Made by a program: the position numbers and the translations under genes. The notes beneath the pieces were generated by a model that saw only the letters and a program-made list of their open reading frames with translations, made no database searches and was not told the origin of the DNA. Positions 16,927 to 26,671 of a stretch of DNA of 64,000 nt are shown here, in pieces. Source of the DNA: Sphingomonas sp. KRR8 (GTDB lineage: Bacteria > Pseudomonadota > Alphaproteobacteria > Sphingomonadales > Sphingomonadaceae); contig NZ_CP097462.1 of the NCBI RefSeq assembly GCF_023559245.1, forward strand, positions 1,240,001-1,304,000. Reading direction: 5' to 3'. How positions within the stretch are numbered: the first letter of the stretch is position 1; each line of letters begins with the position of its first letter.

Positions 16927-18624
16927 CTATTTGGCGGCGGCGGTCCGCCGATCGGTCGGGACGGCCGGATCGGTCCCTAGCCACGCTTCGAGCGCATCGA
17001 GGTCGAGGCCGGCATCGAATGCGTCGGTCCCCTCGTTGAACACCGAGAAGGCATCGCCGCCGCTTGCCAGGAAGTTGTTGACCGTGACGCGATAACGCGC
17101 GGCAGGATCGATCGGTCGACCGTTCAGCTTGATGCTGGTGATCCGGTCACCGGCGGGACGCGTCAGGTCGTAGCCGAAGGCGAATCCGGCGGACGGCACC
17201 AGCAGCGACTTGAGCCGCCCGACCCCACGCTCATCACCGAACTGCTGTTCCAGCAGGCGCTTCAGCTGCGCGCCGGTCAGCGTCTTCACCACGAGGTTAT
17301 TGCCGAACGGCTGCAGGGCGAAGATGTCGCCGAAGGTGACCGTTCCATCCGCAGCGGGCTTTAGGTCCGTTCGAACACCGGTCGCATTGATGAAACTCAG
17401 CTGCGCTGCTCCACGGTCCGCTGCCCTGGTCGCGCCCAACTGGGCATCCGCGATCAGCCGCGCGGCCGTGCTCTCGCCATCATGCTCATCCTTCAGGGCC
17501 GGGCCGTTCAGTTTGCCTACCGGCCGCATGGCCGCGGGCTTGGCGGCAGTCGCATAGCGCTGAACCAGTGCGGCCACCTGCGGGTCGGCGGCGTTCCCTT
17601 TCACCGGCAGGTTCTCCGCGCGTGCCGCGAGCAGCCGCCTGGCGCCCGGATCGTAGCTGACCCTGATATCCGTGATGAAATAGCCGTTCTTGCCGGCGCT
17701 GGTCAGCAAGCGGTCTACCCCACCCTGGTTCACATGACAGGCATAGGCGTTGTGCGTGTGCCCCGACACCACGACCGCCACCGCCGGATCGAGCTTGTCG
17801 AGGATCGGCAGCAAGTCGCCGGACAGTCCGTCGCAATCCCCAAGCCGGTAGGTTTCGCTGACCCGGCCACCCTGGTGGATCAGCAACACGATCAGATCCG
17901 CGCCCGCTGCCTTCAGCTGCGGGACCAGCGCATTGGCGCTCGCCGCCTCATCGGCGAAACGCAGTCCGGCGACGCCCGCCGGGGTCACCAGAGTCTGCGT
18001 GTCGCGCAGCGTCATGCCGATGAAGCCGATCCGCATCGGCCCGACCTGCTTGACGGCGGTGGCCGGGAACAGCGTCTTTCCGTCGCCCGTGAAAACGTTG
18101 GCGGAAAGGTAGGTGAAGCCAGCGCCCGTGAACGGCTCCAGCCGGCACGGCACCCTTGTCGTATATTTCGCACAGCCGCCCCGCTGCATCCGAAGCAACT
18201 CGTTGGCGCCCTTGTCGAACTCGTGATTCCCGACCGAGGCGAGTTCGAGCCCTGCCATGCTAAGGGCACGTATCGACGGCTCATCCAGGAAGTAAGCGGA
18301 TGTGAGCGGGGACGCGCCGATCAGGTCGCCCGCCGCCACCGTCACGCTCGGGTGACCGGCTCGCAACTGCTGCAGCGAAGCCGCCAGCGGCGCCGCGCCG
18401 CCTAAGGCTTCGCTCGCCTTGGCTCCGCCCACTTGGGCGTAAGCCACCGTTCCCGGCGGGGTCTCCAGATTGCCGTGGAAGTCGTTGATACCGAGGATCT
18501 GAACCTCGACCGGTACTGCCGAGACCGCTGCCAGCCGCGGCGCGGCGGAGCAGGCGGCAAGCAGTGCTGCGGCGCTACACGCCAGCAGCGAACGGCGTGA
18601 AATCAGTATGTTCGTCGTAGACAT
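16927..18624 (-). CDS. UshA-like 5'-nucleotidase, predicted Tat-exported lipoprotein
   Basis: The 565-residue protein has the calcineurin-like metallophosphatase domain (motifs NDFHGN, AAGDLIG, GNHEFDKG and SGHTH, residues about 50-290) and the C-terminal 5'-nucleotidase domain (about 330-540; INATGVRTDL, FGDIFALQPFGNNL). It would dephosphorylate extracytoplasmic nucleotides. The N terminus combines a twin-arginine motif (SRRSLLA) with a lipobox (LLAAC, lipidated C25). Its first 50 nt overlap the 3' end of the upstream transporter gene; no later start would keep the signal, so the overlap looks real. Confidence 0.9.
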   Translation of the reverse strand: MSTTNILISRRSLLACSAAALLAACSAAPRLAAVSAVPVEVQILGINDFHGNLETPPGTVAYAQVGGAKASEALGGAAPLAASLQQLRAGHPSVTVAAGDLIGASPLTSAYFLDEPSIRALSMAGLELASVGNHEFDKGANELLRMQRGGCAKYTTRVPCRLEPFTGAGFTYLSANVFTGDGKTLFPATAVKQVGPMRIGFIGMTLRDTQTLVTPAGVAGLRFADEAASANALVPQLKAAGADLIVLLIHQGGRVSETYRLGDCDGLSGDLLPILDKLDPAVAVVVSGHTHNAYACHVNQGGVDRLLTSAGKNGYFITDIRVSYDPGARRLLAARAENLPVKGNAADPQVAALVQRYATAAKPAAMRPVGKLNGPALKDEHDGESTAARLIADAQLGATRAADRGAAQLSFINATGVRTDLKPAADGTVTFGDIFALQPFGNNLVVKTLTGAQLKRLLEQQFGDERGVGRLKSLLVPSAGFAFGYDLTRPAGDRITSIKLNGRPIDPAARYRVTVNNFLASGGDAFSVFNEGTDAFDAGLDLDALEAWLGTDPAVPTDRRTAAAK

Positions 18625-19312
18625 CCAGACCCTCGGCACGCTTCAACCCACCGACCACCAGATAGGTGACTGGCGTCAGCAATGCCTCCCAAGACACTTT
18701 AAGCGCCCACTGCGTCAACAGCAGCTTGATGACGAGATCATGACTGAACCCCGCCGCGCCCCAGAATGCCAGCGGGTAGAAGATCAGGCTGTCGACGCCC
18801 TGCCCGGCCACCGTGCTGCCGATCGTCCGGGTCCACAGATACTTTCCAGCGGTCCAGATCTTCATCCGCGCCAGCACGAAGCTGTTGACGAACTCTCCGC
18901 CCCAGAACGCCGCGATGGAGGCAAAAACGATCCTTGGGACCTGGCCGAACACCTGATCATAGGCCGCCTGACCGCCCCACTCTGGGCTGGGCGGAAGCTT
19001 GACCACGACCCAGCTCATGAAGGCCATGAACAGCAGCGCAGCCGTGCCCACCCAGATGCAGCGTCGCGCCCGGGCGTAGCCGTAGACCTCCGTCAGCACG
19101 TCGCCGATCACATAGGACAAGGGGAAGAAGAGGATGCCGGCGCCGAACGGCCAGGGACCAATGCCGGGCAGATCGACCAGTGCGACCTTGCCGGCCCCAA
19201 GCACATTGCTGAGCAACAAAATGGCGACGAACGCCGCCATCACGATGTCGTACCAGCGCAAGGGCCGCCCGTGCAGCGCCTCGGCCCCGACCTTCTTTAC
19301 CCCCTCGGTCAT
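18575..19312 (-). CDS. Queuosine precursor transporter, YhhQ family
   Basis: The 245-residue inner-membrane protein has six or seven predicted helices and the family signature around FFPLSYVIGDVLTEVYGYARARR. YhhQ proteins import queuosine precursors such as preQ0/preQ1 for tRNA modification. The start ATG has GGAG close upstream and lies only 27 nt from the divergent cytidine deaminase start, so no room exists for a preQ1 riboswitch leader. The gene is probably co-transcribed with the overlapping nucleotidase. Confidence 0.9.
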   Translation of the reverse strand: MTEGVKKVGAEALHGRPLRWYDIVMAAFVAILLLSNVLGAGKVALVDLPGIGPWPFGAGILFFPLSYVIGDVLTEVYGYARARRCIWVGTAALLFMAFMSWVVVKLPPSPEWGGQAAYDQVFGQVPRIVFASIAAFWGGEFVNSFVLARMKIWTAGKYLWTRTIGSTVAGQGVDSLIFYPLAFWGAAGFSHDLVIKLLLTQWALKVSWEALLTPVTYLVVGGLKRAEGLDVYDEHTDFTPFAAGV

Positions 19313-19325
19313 CGCTCCTGCTTAG

Positions 19326-19333
19326 GCTAGAGG
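19326..19333 (+). promoter_or_regulatory. Candidate -10 element (GCTAGAGG) of cdd
   Basis: GCTAGAGG matches GCTANAWC at most positions and ends 6 nt before the cdd ATG. The 27-nt gap to the divergent transporter gene means the -35 would lie inside that gene. GCCTAAGC on the opposite strand overlaps it and may be the transporter's own -10. Confidence 0.35.
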
Positions 19334-19339
19334 CGTCCC

Positions 19340-19783
19340 ATGACCAACGATGAACTGATTGCCGCCGCTCGCGAAGCTGCCCTCAAGGCCTATGCGCCCT
19401 ACTCCCGCTTTCACGTGGGTTGCGCGATCCTGTCGCGGGACGGCCAGCTCGTCACCGGCGCGAACATGGAGAACGCCTGCTATAGGCTTGGCATCTGTGC
19501 CGAGCAGAGCGCGCTGACCACCGCTCAGCACCTTTTCGGGCTCGAGAACATCGTGAAGATGGCGGTCGCGGGCGGAGGAGCGGCGGAGGGATCGCTCACC
19601 GGCGACGGCGTGGCGACGCCGTGTGGCGGCTGCCGCCAGGCGATCCTTGAGGCTGCGCAGCTGGGAAGCACGGACATCGAGATCGTCTGCGCCAGCGGAG
19701 ACGGCTCGGCTCACGAAATCCACCGCATCGCCGACCTCATCCCGCACGGTTTTGGCCCGGCGAATCTGACTGACGCAGGCTAG
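19340..19783 (+). CDS. cdd: Cytidine deaminase
   Basis: The 147-residue zinc enzyme converts cytidine and deoxycytidine to uridine forms in pyrimidine salvage. It shows the catalytic CAEQSAL motif and the zinc-binding PCGGCRQ motif, with substrate contacts in GANMENA. The length is that of the small tetrameric type. There is no Shine-Dalgarno sequence before the ATG, consistent with a leaderless mRNA. Confidence 0.95.
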   Translation: MTNDELIAAAREAALKAYAPYSRFHVGCAILSRDGQLVTGANMENACYRLGICAEQSALTTAQHLFGLENIVKMAVAGGGAAEGSLTGDGVATPCGGCRQAILEAAQLGSTDIEIVCASGDGSAHEIHRIADLIPHGFGPANLTDAG

Positions 19784-19836
19784 GCTGACAGCACGCTGTC
19801 GTCACCGCCAACCGGAGGCGACGCCAACAGCGGCGC

Positions 19837-20202
19837 TTAGCCGACCGCCTGCTCCAGTACCGGTGTAATGCGGTCGATGGTGTAGGGCTTTTCAAGCATC
19901 GGCGCCCGCGCGAAGGCTGCGGGCGGCGGCTCGACATGACCGCCGGTGGCGATGATGAAGGGAACGCCCATCTCCTGAAGCTTCTTGGCCACCGGCCACA
20001 CGGCCTCGCCCTTCAGGTTGACGTCCAGAATGGCGCAATCGAATCCGCCGGCCTCTGCCTGCAGGAGCGCGTCGCCGACACTGTCACAGCTGGCGTGGAT
20101 GGAATGACCGAGCGTCTCGAGAAAATCCTCGAGCATCATCGCGATCAGCGGTTCGTCTTCAACGACGAGAATGGCACGCCCGTTATTCACGAAACGGGGC
20201 AT
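19837..20202 (-). CDS. Single-domain response regulator (receiver only)
   Basis: The 121-residue protein is a lone CheY-like receiver: acidic pair in VVEDEP, phosphoacceptor D60 in AILDVNL, and the conserved lysine in EKPY. It has no output domain. It lies 26 nt downstream of the CckA-type kinase gene on the same strand and may exchange phosphate with a kinase. It is not CpdR or DivK by obvious signature, so its partner is undetermined. The ATG at 20202 is preferred over an upstream TTG. Confidence 0.9.
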   Translation of the reverse strand: MPRFVNNGRAILVVEDEPLIAMMLEDFLETLGHSIHASCDSVGDALLQAEAGGFDCAILDVNLKGEAVWPVAKKLQEMGVPFIIATGGHVEPPPAAFARAPMLEKPYTIDRITPVLEQAVG

Positions 20203-20228
20203 AGGCAGCCCGGGGCCCGGGCGCAAAT

Positions 20229-22607
20229 CTATTTTTGCGCCAACGCCTTACGCGCGGCCTCCGCAAGTTCCTGAACCGAAAAGGGCTTGGGAAGAAAGGC
20301 CACATTGTCGATATCGATCGATTTTCGCAGCTGTTCCTCGGCGTATCCCGACATGAACAGCACCGGTATCTCGGGCCGCAACTTGCGTGCTTCGCGGACC
20401 ATGGTCGGACCGTCCATCAGCGGCATCACGACGTCGCTGATCATCAGGTCGATCGCGTCGCCCCGACTGACGATCTCGAGTGCCTCCTCGCCGTTGCTGG
20501 CGGTCACCACCGTATAGCCCTGGCGGGTAAGCGCGCGCTCGGCCACCGTGCGGACCATGGCTTCGTCCTCGACCAGCAGGACGTTGCCGGACCCCCACAG
20601 CTCCTCCTGTACCGGCTTTGCAGCCTTGCGCGCTGGCTCCTTGCCAGGCTCCTCGCGATAGACCGGCAGGTAGATGACGAAGCTGGTCCCCTCGCCCACC
20701 TTGCTGTCCGCAAAGATGTAGCCGCCGGACTGCTTCACGATGCCATAAACCGTCGACAGGCCCAGGCCCGTACCCTTGCCCACTTCCTTGGTGGTGAAGA
20801 AAGGCTCGAAGATCTTGCCCAGGACGCTCGCCGGGATGCCGCAGCCGGTGTCGGAAATGCTCAGCGCGGCATAGTCGGCCACCGGCAGGATTTCGCTGCC
20901 CAGTTCCGCCACCTGGTCGGCGCGCACCGAATAAGTCTGGATGGTGAGCTGCCCACCGCCGCTGGCCGCCATCGCGTCACGCGCATTCACCGCCAGGTTG
21001 ACGATCACCTGCTCCAGCTGCCCGGGATCAGCTCGAACGGAGCCGAGGTCGCGGCCATGTTTCACCTGCAAGGTCACGGTCTCGCCCAGCAATCGCTTGA
21101 GCAGGTGCGAGACCTCGCTGACCACGTCCGGCAGCTGCAGCACTTGCGGTCGCAGGGTCTGCTGGCGCGAGAAGGCCAGCAGCTGCCGCGTCAGGCCGGC
21201 CGCCCGGTTCGAGTTCGACTTGATCTGCTGGATGTCGTCGTAATCGCTGTCGCCGGGTGTGTGCCGCATCAGCATCAGGTCGCAGTGACCAATGATGGCG
21301 GTCAGGATGTTGTTGAAATCGTGCGCTACGCCGCCGGCAAGCTGGCCGACCGCCTGCATCTTGGTCGCCTGGGCGATCTGCCGCTTGAGCTTGGCTTCCT
21401 CACTATTATCCTTGAGCAGCAGCAGCACCGCCGCGTCGCCAAGCCCGCGCAGCCCCGCGATGGTCAGCGCGACCGGTTCGGCGGGCTGGTGGACGAGCCT
21501 GACCGCCAGATCGGTCGACATTGCCGGCCCGCGCGTGTTGCGCCTCACGGCGTCCGCAACCGCGCCCTTGTCCTCTTTGACGACCAGGTCGCCGGGATAG
21601 GCGGGCGTGCCGTCCTCGCCGATGCCGCCAGCGGTGCGGAAGGCCTTGTTGGTGGTAATGAACCGCCCGTCACGATCCACCAGCGCCAGGCCAACCGGCA
21701 GAATATCGAGCAGCGCCTGCAGATTGGCGCTGTTGCTCAACGAGGCCGCCTCGGCGGTGTCGAACATCAGGGTCAGCCCGGCCCGCCCCATCCTCTCCGG
21801 ATCGACCGGAATGTGCAGCAGGCGGAGCGGGCGGGCCGTTTCACCCTCCGCAAGCAGCTGCACCCGCTCATTCTCGCCCCCGCTCAGCAGATCGCCGATG
21901 GGGATTCCAGCAACATCCTCCGCCAAGCCGGCGCGTTCGCGCAGCAGCCGGTTGACCGCAATAAGCTCACCGCGCGGATCGGTCACTGCCGCGAGCACCC
22001 CGGTCTTGGCCAGGATCTCGCCCTCGGCACCATCCATGCGCGCCTTGAGAATGTGGACGGGATCGCGGCGAGCGCGGGGGAAGCGCCAGAGCAGCAGGTC
22101 TCCCCGCACTCCGACCCGCTCCACCTCGACTGTCACCGGTCCCGACGCGGTCTCCACCGCGGCCACGCTGCTTCGCCCGTCCCGCCAGGCGACCGTCCGC
22201 GCCTGAGCAAGCGCCTGAAGTGCTTCCGCCCCCGCGCCGACGTCAGCTGGCGACGGAGCGTCGGAGAAGCGCTGACGATAGGAAAGGTTGACCGTGACCG
22301 GCTTGCCCTCGCCGTCCGTGATCACCGCCGGATCGGGCGACAGGGACAGGGCCGACCCGACGAGAGCGAAGTCGGTGGCCGCCACGGGTGCGGGAACCGC
22401 CGCCCCTGTGCGCCCTGCTGCAAACAACGCAATTGCGACGCCAATGAGCGTTCCGAGCGCCAGCAGCCCGGCAACCAGCGGCGAACCCGTGACAAACGCA
22501 ATCGCCGCCCCGCTCAACAGCGCGGCGGCGATCAGCGCGGGCACCAGCCAAGGCTCGCCACGTCCGAGCGGTTCAGCGTCGAGCGTAGCAAGCCTGGAGT
22601 GCAGCAT
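20229..22607 (-). CDS. cckA: Hybrid histidine kinase CckA
   Basis: The 792-residue protein is the bifunctional kinase/phosphatase that feeds the ChpT-CtrA cell-cycle relay in alphaproteobacteria. Two N-terminal transmembrane helices (about 20-41 and 44-64) are followed by PAS-like regions, a HisKA domain with H429 ([22 protein letters not shown]), an HATPase with SDTGCGIP and GTGLGLSTV, and a C-terminal receiver with phosphoacceptor D725 ([12 protein letters not shown]). Order and spacing match Caulobacter CckA. It begins 4 nt after the M13 peptidase stop codon, so the two are translationally linked. Confidence 0.93.
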   Translation of the reverse strand: MLHSRLATLDAEPLGRGEPWLVPALIAAALLSGAAIAFVTGSPLVAGLLALGTLIGVAIALFAAGRTGAAVPAPVAATDFALVGSALSLSPDPAVITDGEGKPVTVNLSYRQRFSDAPSPADVGAGAEALQALAQARTVAWRDGRSSVAAVETASGPVTVEVERVGVRGDLLLWRFPRARRDPVHILKARMDGAEGEILAKTGVLAAVTDPRGELIAVNRLLRERAGLAEDVAGIPIGDLLSGGENERVQLLAEGETARPLRLLHIPVDPERMGRAGLTLMFDTAEAASLSNSANLQALLDILPVGLALVDRDGRFITTNKAFRTAGGIGEDGTPAYPGDLVVKEDKGAVADAVRRNTRGPAMSTDLAVRLVHQPAEPVALTIAGLRGLGDAAVLLLLKDNSEEAKLKRQIAQATKMQAVGQLAGGVAHDFNNILTAIIGHCDLMLMRHTPGDSDYDDIQQIKSNSNRAAGLTRQLLAFSRQQTLRPQVLQLPDVVSEVSHLLKRLLGETVTLQVKHGRDLGSVRADPGQLEQVIVNLAVNARDAMAASGGGQLTIQTYSVRADQVAELGSEILPVADYAALSISDTGCGIPASVLGKIFEPFFTTKEVGKGTGLGLSTVYGIVKQSGGYIFADSKVGEGTSFVIYLPVYREEPGKEPARKAAKPVQEELWGSGNVLLVEDEAMVRTVAERALTRQGYTVVTASNGEEALEIVSRGDAIDLMISDVVMPLMDGPTMVREARKLRPEIPVLFMSGYAEEQLRKSIDIDNVAFLPKPFSVQELAEAARKALAQK

Positions 22608-22611
22608 CAGC

Positions 22612-24690
22612 CTACCATACGCGGACGCGCTGCTCGGGCGCCAGATAAAGCTTCTGCCCCGGCTGAACCGAGTACGCATTGTACCACGGGTCGAGATTAC
22701 GGACGACCGAGACGCGCTGCTCGTTGGGCGAGTGCGGATCGGTGATCAGCCGCTGACGCATGGCCGCCTCACGATACTTGCCGCGCCACACCTGCGCCCA
22801 GCCAAGATAGAAGCGCTGGTCGCCGGTCATGCCGTCGATCACTGGCGCTTCCTGACCGCCAAGCGAATGCTTGTAGGCATCGTAGGCGACCGTCAGGCCG
22901 GCCAGATCGCCGATATTCTCGCCGAGCGTGAGCGCGCCCTGCACGTGAGCGCCGGGGAAGATCTCATAGGCATCGTACTGCGCCACGAGCTTCTGCGTCG
23001 CCGCCTTGAAGGCCGCGAGGTCCTGCGGAGTCCACCAGTCGCGCAGCTGCCCGGTCTCGTCATACTTGGAGCCCTGGTCGTCGAAGTGGTGGCTGATCTC
23101 ATGCCCGATCACCGCGCCGATACCGCCATAATTCACCGCCGGATCGGCGTTCGGATCGAAGAAAGGCGGCTGCAGGATCGCGGCCGGGAACACCACCTCG
23201 GCCATGCCGAAATTGGCGTACGCGTTGATGGTCATGGGGGTCATGCCCCATTCCCACTTGCGCACCGGGCCGCCCAGCTTGCCAAGCTCGTAAGCCGTGT
23301 CGAACTCGTTGGACCGCATGGCGTTGCCGAGAAGGTCGTCAGGCCGCACCTCCAGCCCGCTATAGTCGCGCCACTGGCTCGGATAGCCGATCTTGGCGTT
23401 GAAGTTCGCCAGCTTCAGCCGCGCGCGGCGCTTGGTTTCCGGCGCCATCCACGCCAGCCCGTCGATCCGCCGCCCCATCGCGTCGATGACATTCTTGACC
23501 AGCTGGTCCGCCGCCGCCTTCGTTTCGGGCGGGAAATACTTCGCAACGTAGAGTTTGCTGACTTCGTCGGCGACCGCACCCGTGGTGAAGTTCACCGCGC
23601 GACGCCACCGCGGCTCCTGCTGCGGAACGCCGGACAGGGTCGTGCCGAAGAAGGCGAACCGCTCCTGGTCGAACTTCTTGGGCAGGTAGCTCGCATAGCT
23701 GTCGAGCGCCCGGATCAGCAGCTGATCCTTGAGGACATTCAGCGGCGCAGCGCCGACGACCTTCGCAATTCCGGTCATCGCGCTCGGCTGGCTGACGATA
23801 ACTTCGCCGACGTTGACGCCCTCCGAGCGCAGCATCTTGGCAAAGTCGAAGCCCGGCGCCCGGCGGTTCAGCGCCGCCACCGTCATCTTGTTATAGGTCA
23901 GGGTCGCGTCGCGGCTCTGGACCTGGGTCCAGTGCGCCTTCGCGATGGCCGTCTCGAGCGCCATGATCGCCTTGGCGCGCGCGGCCGCATTAGGCTCGCC
24001 CGCCAGATTGAGCATGTTGGTCAGGTGCTGGACATAAGCGGTGCGGATGGCCGCCAGCTTGGGATCGTCCTTCAGATAATAGTCTCGGTCGGGCATCCCG
24101 AGCCCGCCCTGATAGACGGTCAGCGCATATTGCGTGTTCACTTTGTCATCGACGCCGACAAAGCCGATCACCGGCCCGAACACTCCGACCCTGCTGGTCC
24201 GGCCCAGCAGCGCCGGATAGTCGGCCTTGCTCTTGAGCGCCTTCACCTCGTCCATGAACGGCTTGAGCGGGGCCAGGCCCTTCGCCTCGATCCCGGCCTC
24301 GTCCATGAAGCTGGCGTAGGCCGCACCGATTTTGCTGCTCGGGTCCTTGGCGGCCTCCTCGATGATCCCGCGAGTGCGGGTCTTGGACAGGTCATCGAGG
24401 ACGTTGAACGAGCCATAACCAGCCTTGTCGGCGGGGATGGACGTGTTCTTCTGCCAGGTGCCGCTGGCGTAGTTGTAGAAGCTGTCGCCCGGCTTCACGG
24501 TCTGGTCCATGCCGGCCGTGTCGAACCCGTAATCGCCATAGGTTGGCTTGGGCCGTGCGGCCTCCGCCACATCAGGGGTCGCGGTCGCGGCGGCCTCGGC
24601 CGCGGCGGCGGCTTCGACCTGCGGCGACGGCGGCGCGAAGCATCCGGTCAGCGCAGTGGTGGCACCAAGGAGAATCAGCCAACGCTTCAT
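22612..24690 (-). CDS. M13 (neprilysin-like) zinc metallopeptidase lipoprotein
   Basis: The 692-residue protein is a predicted lipoprotein (lipobox LTGC, C17) with the M13 fold. The zinc motif HEISHHFDDQG lies near residue 528, the third ligand in the downstream GENIGDLAGL, and the family end segment QRVRVW is present. M13 enzymes cleave short peptides; this one would act in the periplasm or at a membrane surface. The N-terminal linker is alanine-rich. It sits directly upstream of cckA on the same strand. Confidence 0.93.
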   Translation of the reverse strand: MKRWLILLGATTALTGCFAPPSPQVEAAAAAEAAATATPDVAEAARPKPTYGDYGFDTAGMDQTVKPGDSFYNYASGTWQKNTSIPADKAGYGSFNVLDDLSKTRTRGIIEEAAKDPSSKIGAAYASFMDEAGIEAKGLAPLKPFMDEVKALKSKADYPALLGRTSRVGVFGPVIGFVGVDDKVNTQYALTVYQGGLGMPDRDYYLKDDPKLAAIRTAYVQHLTNMLNLAGEPNAAARAKAIMALETAIAKAHWTQVQSRDATLTYNKMTVAALNRRAPGFDFAKMLRSEGVNVGEVIVSQPSAMTGIAKVVGAAPLNVLKDQLLIRALDSYASYLPKKFDQERFAFFGTTLSGVPQQEPRWRRAVNFTTGAVADEVSKLYVAKYFPPETKAAADQLVKNVIDAMGRRIDGLAWMAPETKRRARLKLANFNAKIGYPSQWRDYSGLEVRPDDLLGNAMRSNEFDTAYELGKLGGPVRKWEWGMTPMTINAYANFGMAEVVFPAAILQPPFFDPNADPAVNYGGIGAVIGHEISHHFDDQGSKYDETGQLRDWWTPQDLAAFKAATQKLVAQYDAYEIFPGAHVQGALTLGENIGDLAGLTVAYDAYKHSLGGQEAPVIDGMTGDQRFYLGWAQVWRGKYREAAMRQRLITDPHSPNEQRVSVVRNLDPWYNAYSVQPGQKLYLAPEQRVRVW

Positions 24691-24729
24691 GTGTTTTTTC
24701 CCACCTTTTCAGAGATCAACGATGAACGA

Positions 24730-25281
24730 TCAGGTCCGCGCGCGCCTGCGCCACTTGGCCCCGATGCGCCATCGCCAAACGACAATCGACATGGCCCAGC
24801 CGACTAACGCCACGGCGGCGGCAATCACAAACAGACCGCTGATCATTGCCGGCGCCGCATCGGACAGCAGCCAGCGCGACCATTCGCCGATACCCGCGCC
24901 ACGCTGGAGAAGCGCCTCGAACGTCGCAAGGTCGGCATGGAAGCCCATCCTGTTGCCGACGAGGATTGCCATCGCGACGAAGAAAGGCGTTGTCGCCGGA
25001 TTGGACAGGAAGGTCATCGCCGCGGCCACCGGGATATTACCCCGCAGGGGCACGCACATCAGCGCCGCGCCGACGATCTGCAGTCCCGGCACCATCAGGA
25101 AGATGCCGACGAACAGCCCAGCGAATACTCCCCGCGGCACGGAGCGCCGGCTGAAACGCCAGAATTGCGAATGGCGGATGCGTGATCCGAACGGCTTCAG
25201 CCAACGGCTCTCCAGCACCTGCTCGCGCGACGGGGTCGCCTTGGCCGCCAGTCGCTGGATGAAGCCAACGCGCTCAGCCAT
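24730..25281 (-). CDS. DUF2062 membrane protein
   Basis: The 183-residue protein matches the DUF2062 family: a basic N terminus, the segment [24 protein letters not shown], and [12 protein letters not shown], with three or four hydrophobic helices. Function is unknown. The ATG overlaps the smpB stop region by 8 nt; longer in-frame extensions would lie inside smpB. It sits between smpB and the M13 peptidase gene. Confidence 0.85.
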   Translation of the reverse strand: MAERVGFIQRLAAKATPSREQVLESRWLKPFGSRIRHSQFWRFSRRSVPRGVFAGLFVGIFLMVPGLQIVGAALMCVPLRGNIPVAAAMTFLSNPATTPFFVAMAILVGNRMGFHADLATFEALLQRGAGIGEWSRWLLSDAAPAMISGLFVIAAAVALVGWAMSIVVWRWRIGAKWRRRART

Positions 25282-25756
25282 GCGCGCGCAGCAACCGCCC
25301 CTGCTCGCGCTTCCAGTCGCGCTCCTTGATCGTCTCGCGCTTGTCGTGGGTCTTCTTGCCACGCGCCAGCGCCAGTTCGAGCTTCGCGCGCCCGGCCGAG
25401 TTGAAGTAGATCGACAGCGGCACCAGCGTCAGGCCTTGGCGGGTCACCGCCCCGTTCAGCTTGTCGATCTCGCGCTTGCGCAGCAGCAACCGCCGCTTCC
25501 GCCGCGGCTCGTGGTTCATGTAGCTGCCGTTCTTATATTCGGGAATGTGCGAGTTGATCAGGACGATCTCCTCGCCCTCGACCGTTGCATAGCTCTCCGC
25601 GATCGACCCCTCGCCCGCCCGAAGCGCTTTCACCTCGGTGCCCTTAAGCTCGATCCCGGCTTCGAACCTGTCCTCGACGAAATAATCGTACCGCGCCCGC
25701 CGGTTCTCGGCGACGACGGTCTGCTTGTCGAAGGTGGGAGGAAGCGGACGGCCCAT
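25274..25756 (-). CDS. smpB: SsrA-binding protein SmpB
   Basis: The 160-residue protein binds tmRNA and brings it to stalled ribosomes. The OB-fold signatures [13 protein letters not shown] and [26 protein letters not shown] are complete. The basic C-terminal tail ([18 protein letters not shown]) that mimics mRNA in the A site is intact. It follows dapA by 42 nt on the same strand. The tmRNA gene itself is not in this window. Confidence 0.97.
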   Translation of the reverse strand: MGRPLPPTFDKQTVVAENRRARYDYFVEDRFEAGIELKGTEVKALRAGEGSIAESYATVEGEEIVLINSHIPEYKNGSYMNHEPRRKRRLLLRKREIDKLNGAVTRQGLTLVPLSIYFNSAGRAKLELALARGKKTHDKRETIKERDWKREQGRLLRAHG

Positions 25757-25798
25757 GCTGGCGACGCAGGTAGAGTGGCCCGGCGCCTTTTACCAGCG

Positions 25799-26671
25799 TC
25801 AGACCAGCGCGGCGTGTGCGAGCGCGGCGTCCACCGCTCGCCGGCTGGCCTCACCCGCCGGGGTCATCGGCGCCCGCAACTCCTGCGGGAAGCCTGGCCG
25901 CACCCGCCCAAGCGCATATTTGACCGGTCCGGGCGACGCATCGGTGAACAGCGCACTGTGCAGCGGAAAGAGGCGGTCCTGCAGCGCCAGCGCCGCCTGG
26001 TAGTCGCCGCGCAGGGTCGCTTCCTGAAACTCCGCACAGAGCTTTGGTGCGACATTGGCCGTCACGCTGATGCAGCCGCGCCCGCCATGAGCGTTGAACG
26101 CCAGGGCCATGTCGTCGTTGCCGGAAAGCTGCACGAAGTCCGCGCCGCATGCCGCGCGCTGGGCAGAGACCCGGGCAATCGCTCCGGTCGCGTCCTTGAC
26201 GGCCACGACGTTCGGCAGCTCGGCAAGCCGCGCCATGGTCTCCACCGATATGTCCGTCACCGTTCGTGCCGGCACGTTGTAGAGGACGATCGGGATCCCG
26301 ACCTCTGCCACCCGGCTCAGGTGCAGGTAAATGCCGTCCTGGTTCGGCCGGTTGTAATAAGGCGGCACGTGCAAAGCCGCGGCAGCGCCCAATTCGGCCG
26401 CCATCTGAGTCAACCGAACCGCATGCGCCGTATCATTCGCCCCGCAACCAGCAATCACCGGAACCCGTCCGGCCGCCACCTCGAGCGTCAGCTCGACCAC
26501 GCGGCGATGCTCTTCGAAGCTGAGCGTGGCCGCTTCGCCCGTCGTTCCGCAGGCCACCAGCCCATGGGTCCCTTCCCCGATCTGCCATTCAACGAACTCT
26601 CGGAATGCCGCCTCGTCGAGCTTGCCTGCGGTGAACGGTGTCACCAGCGCGGGGATTGAACCGGAAAACAT
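25799..26671 (-). CDS. dapA: 4-hydroxy-tetrahydrodipicolinate synthase
   Basis: The 290-residue aldolase condenses pyruvate with aspartate semialdehyde, the first committed step to diaminopimelate and lysine. The Schiff-base lysine K159 (VAVKDATG), Y131 (LYNVPART) and T43/T44 (GTTGE) are present. A GAAGGGG ribosome site precedes the ATG. It feeds meso-diaminopimelate to the wall-building enzymes encoded elsewhere in this window and diverges from a lytic transglycosylase gene. Confidence 0.96.
   Translation of the reverse strand: MFSGSIPALVTPFTAGKLDEAAFREFVEWQIGEGTHGLVACGTTGEAATLSFEEHRRVVELTLEVAAGRVPVIAGCGANDTAHAVRLTQMAAELGAAAALHVPPYYNRPNQDGIYLHLSRVAEVGIPIVLYNVPARTVTDISVETMARLAELPNVVAVKDATGAIARVSAQRAACGADFVQLSGNDDMALAFNAHGGRGCISVTANVAPKLCAEFQEATLRGDYQAALALQDRLFPLHSALFTDASPGPVKYALGRVRPGFPQELRAPMTPAGEASRRAVDAALAHAALV

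Noticed and set aside
19200..19340. preQ1 riboswitch for the queuosine-precursor transporter
   Set aside because: Only 27 nt separate its start codon from the divergent cdd start, leaving no room for an aptamer leader.
19787..19800. GACAGC/GCTGTC palindrome after cdd, considered as a terminator
   Set aside because: The loop is too short for the full stem and no T-run follows.
20235..24807. Very long open frames on the plus strand opposite cckA and the M13 peptidase gene
   Set aside because: They are antisense frames kept open by GC-rich codon use. Their products are low-complexity (rich in Arg, Gln, His) with no domain, and the opposite strand holds clear full-length families.
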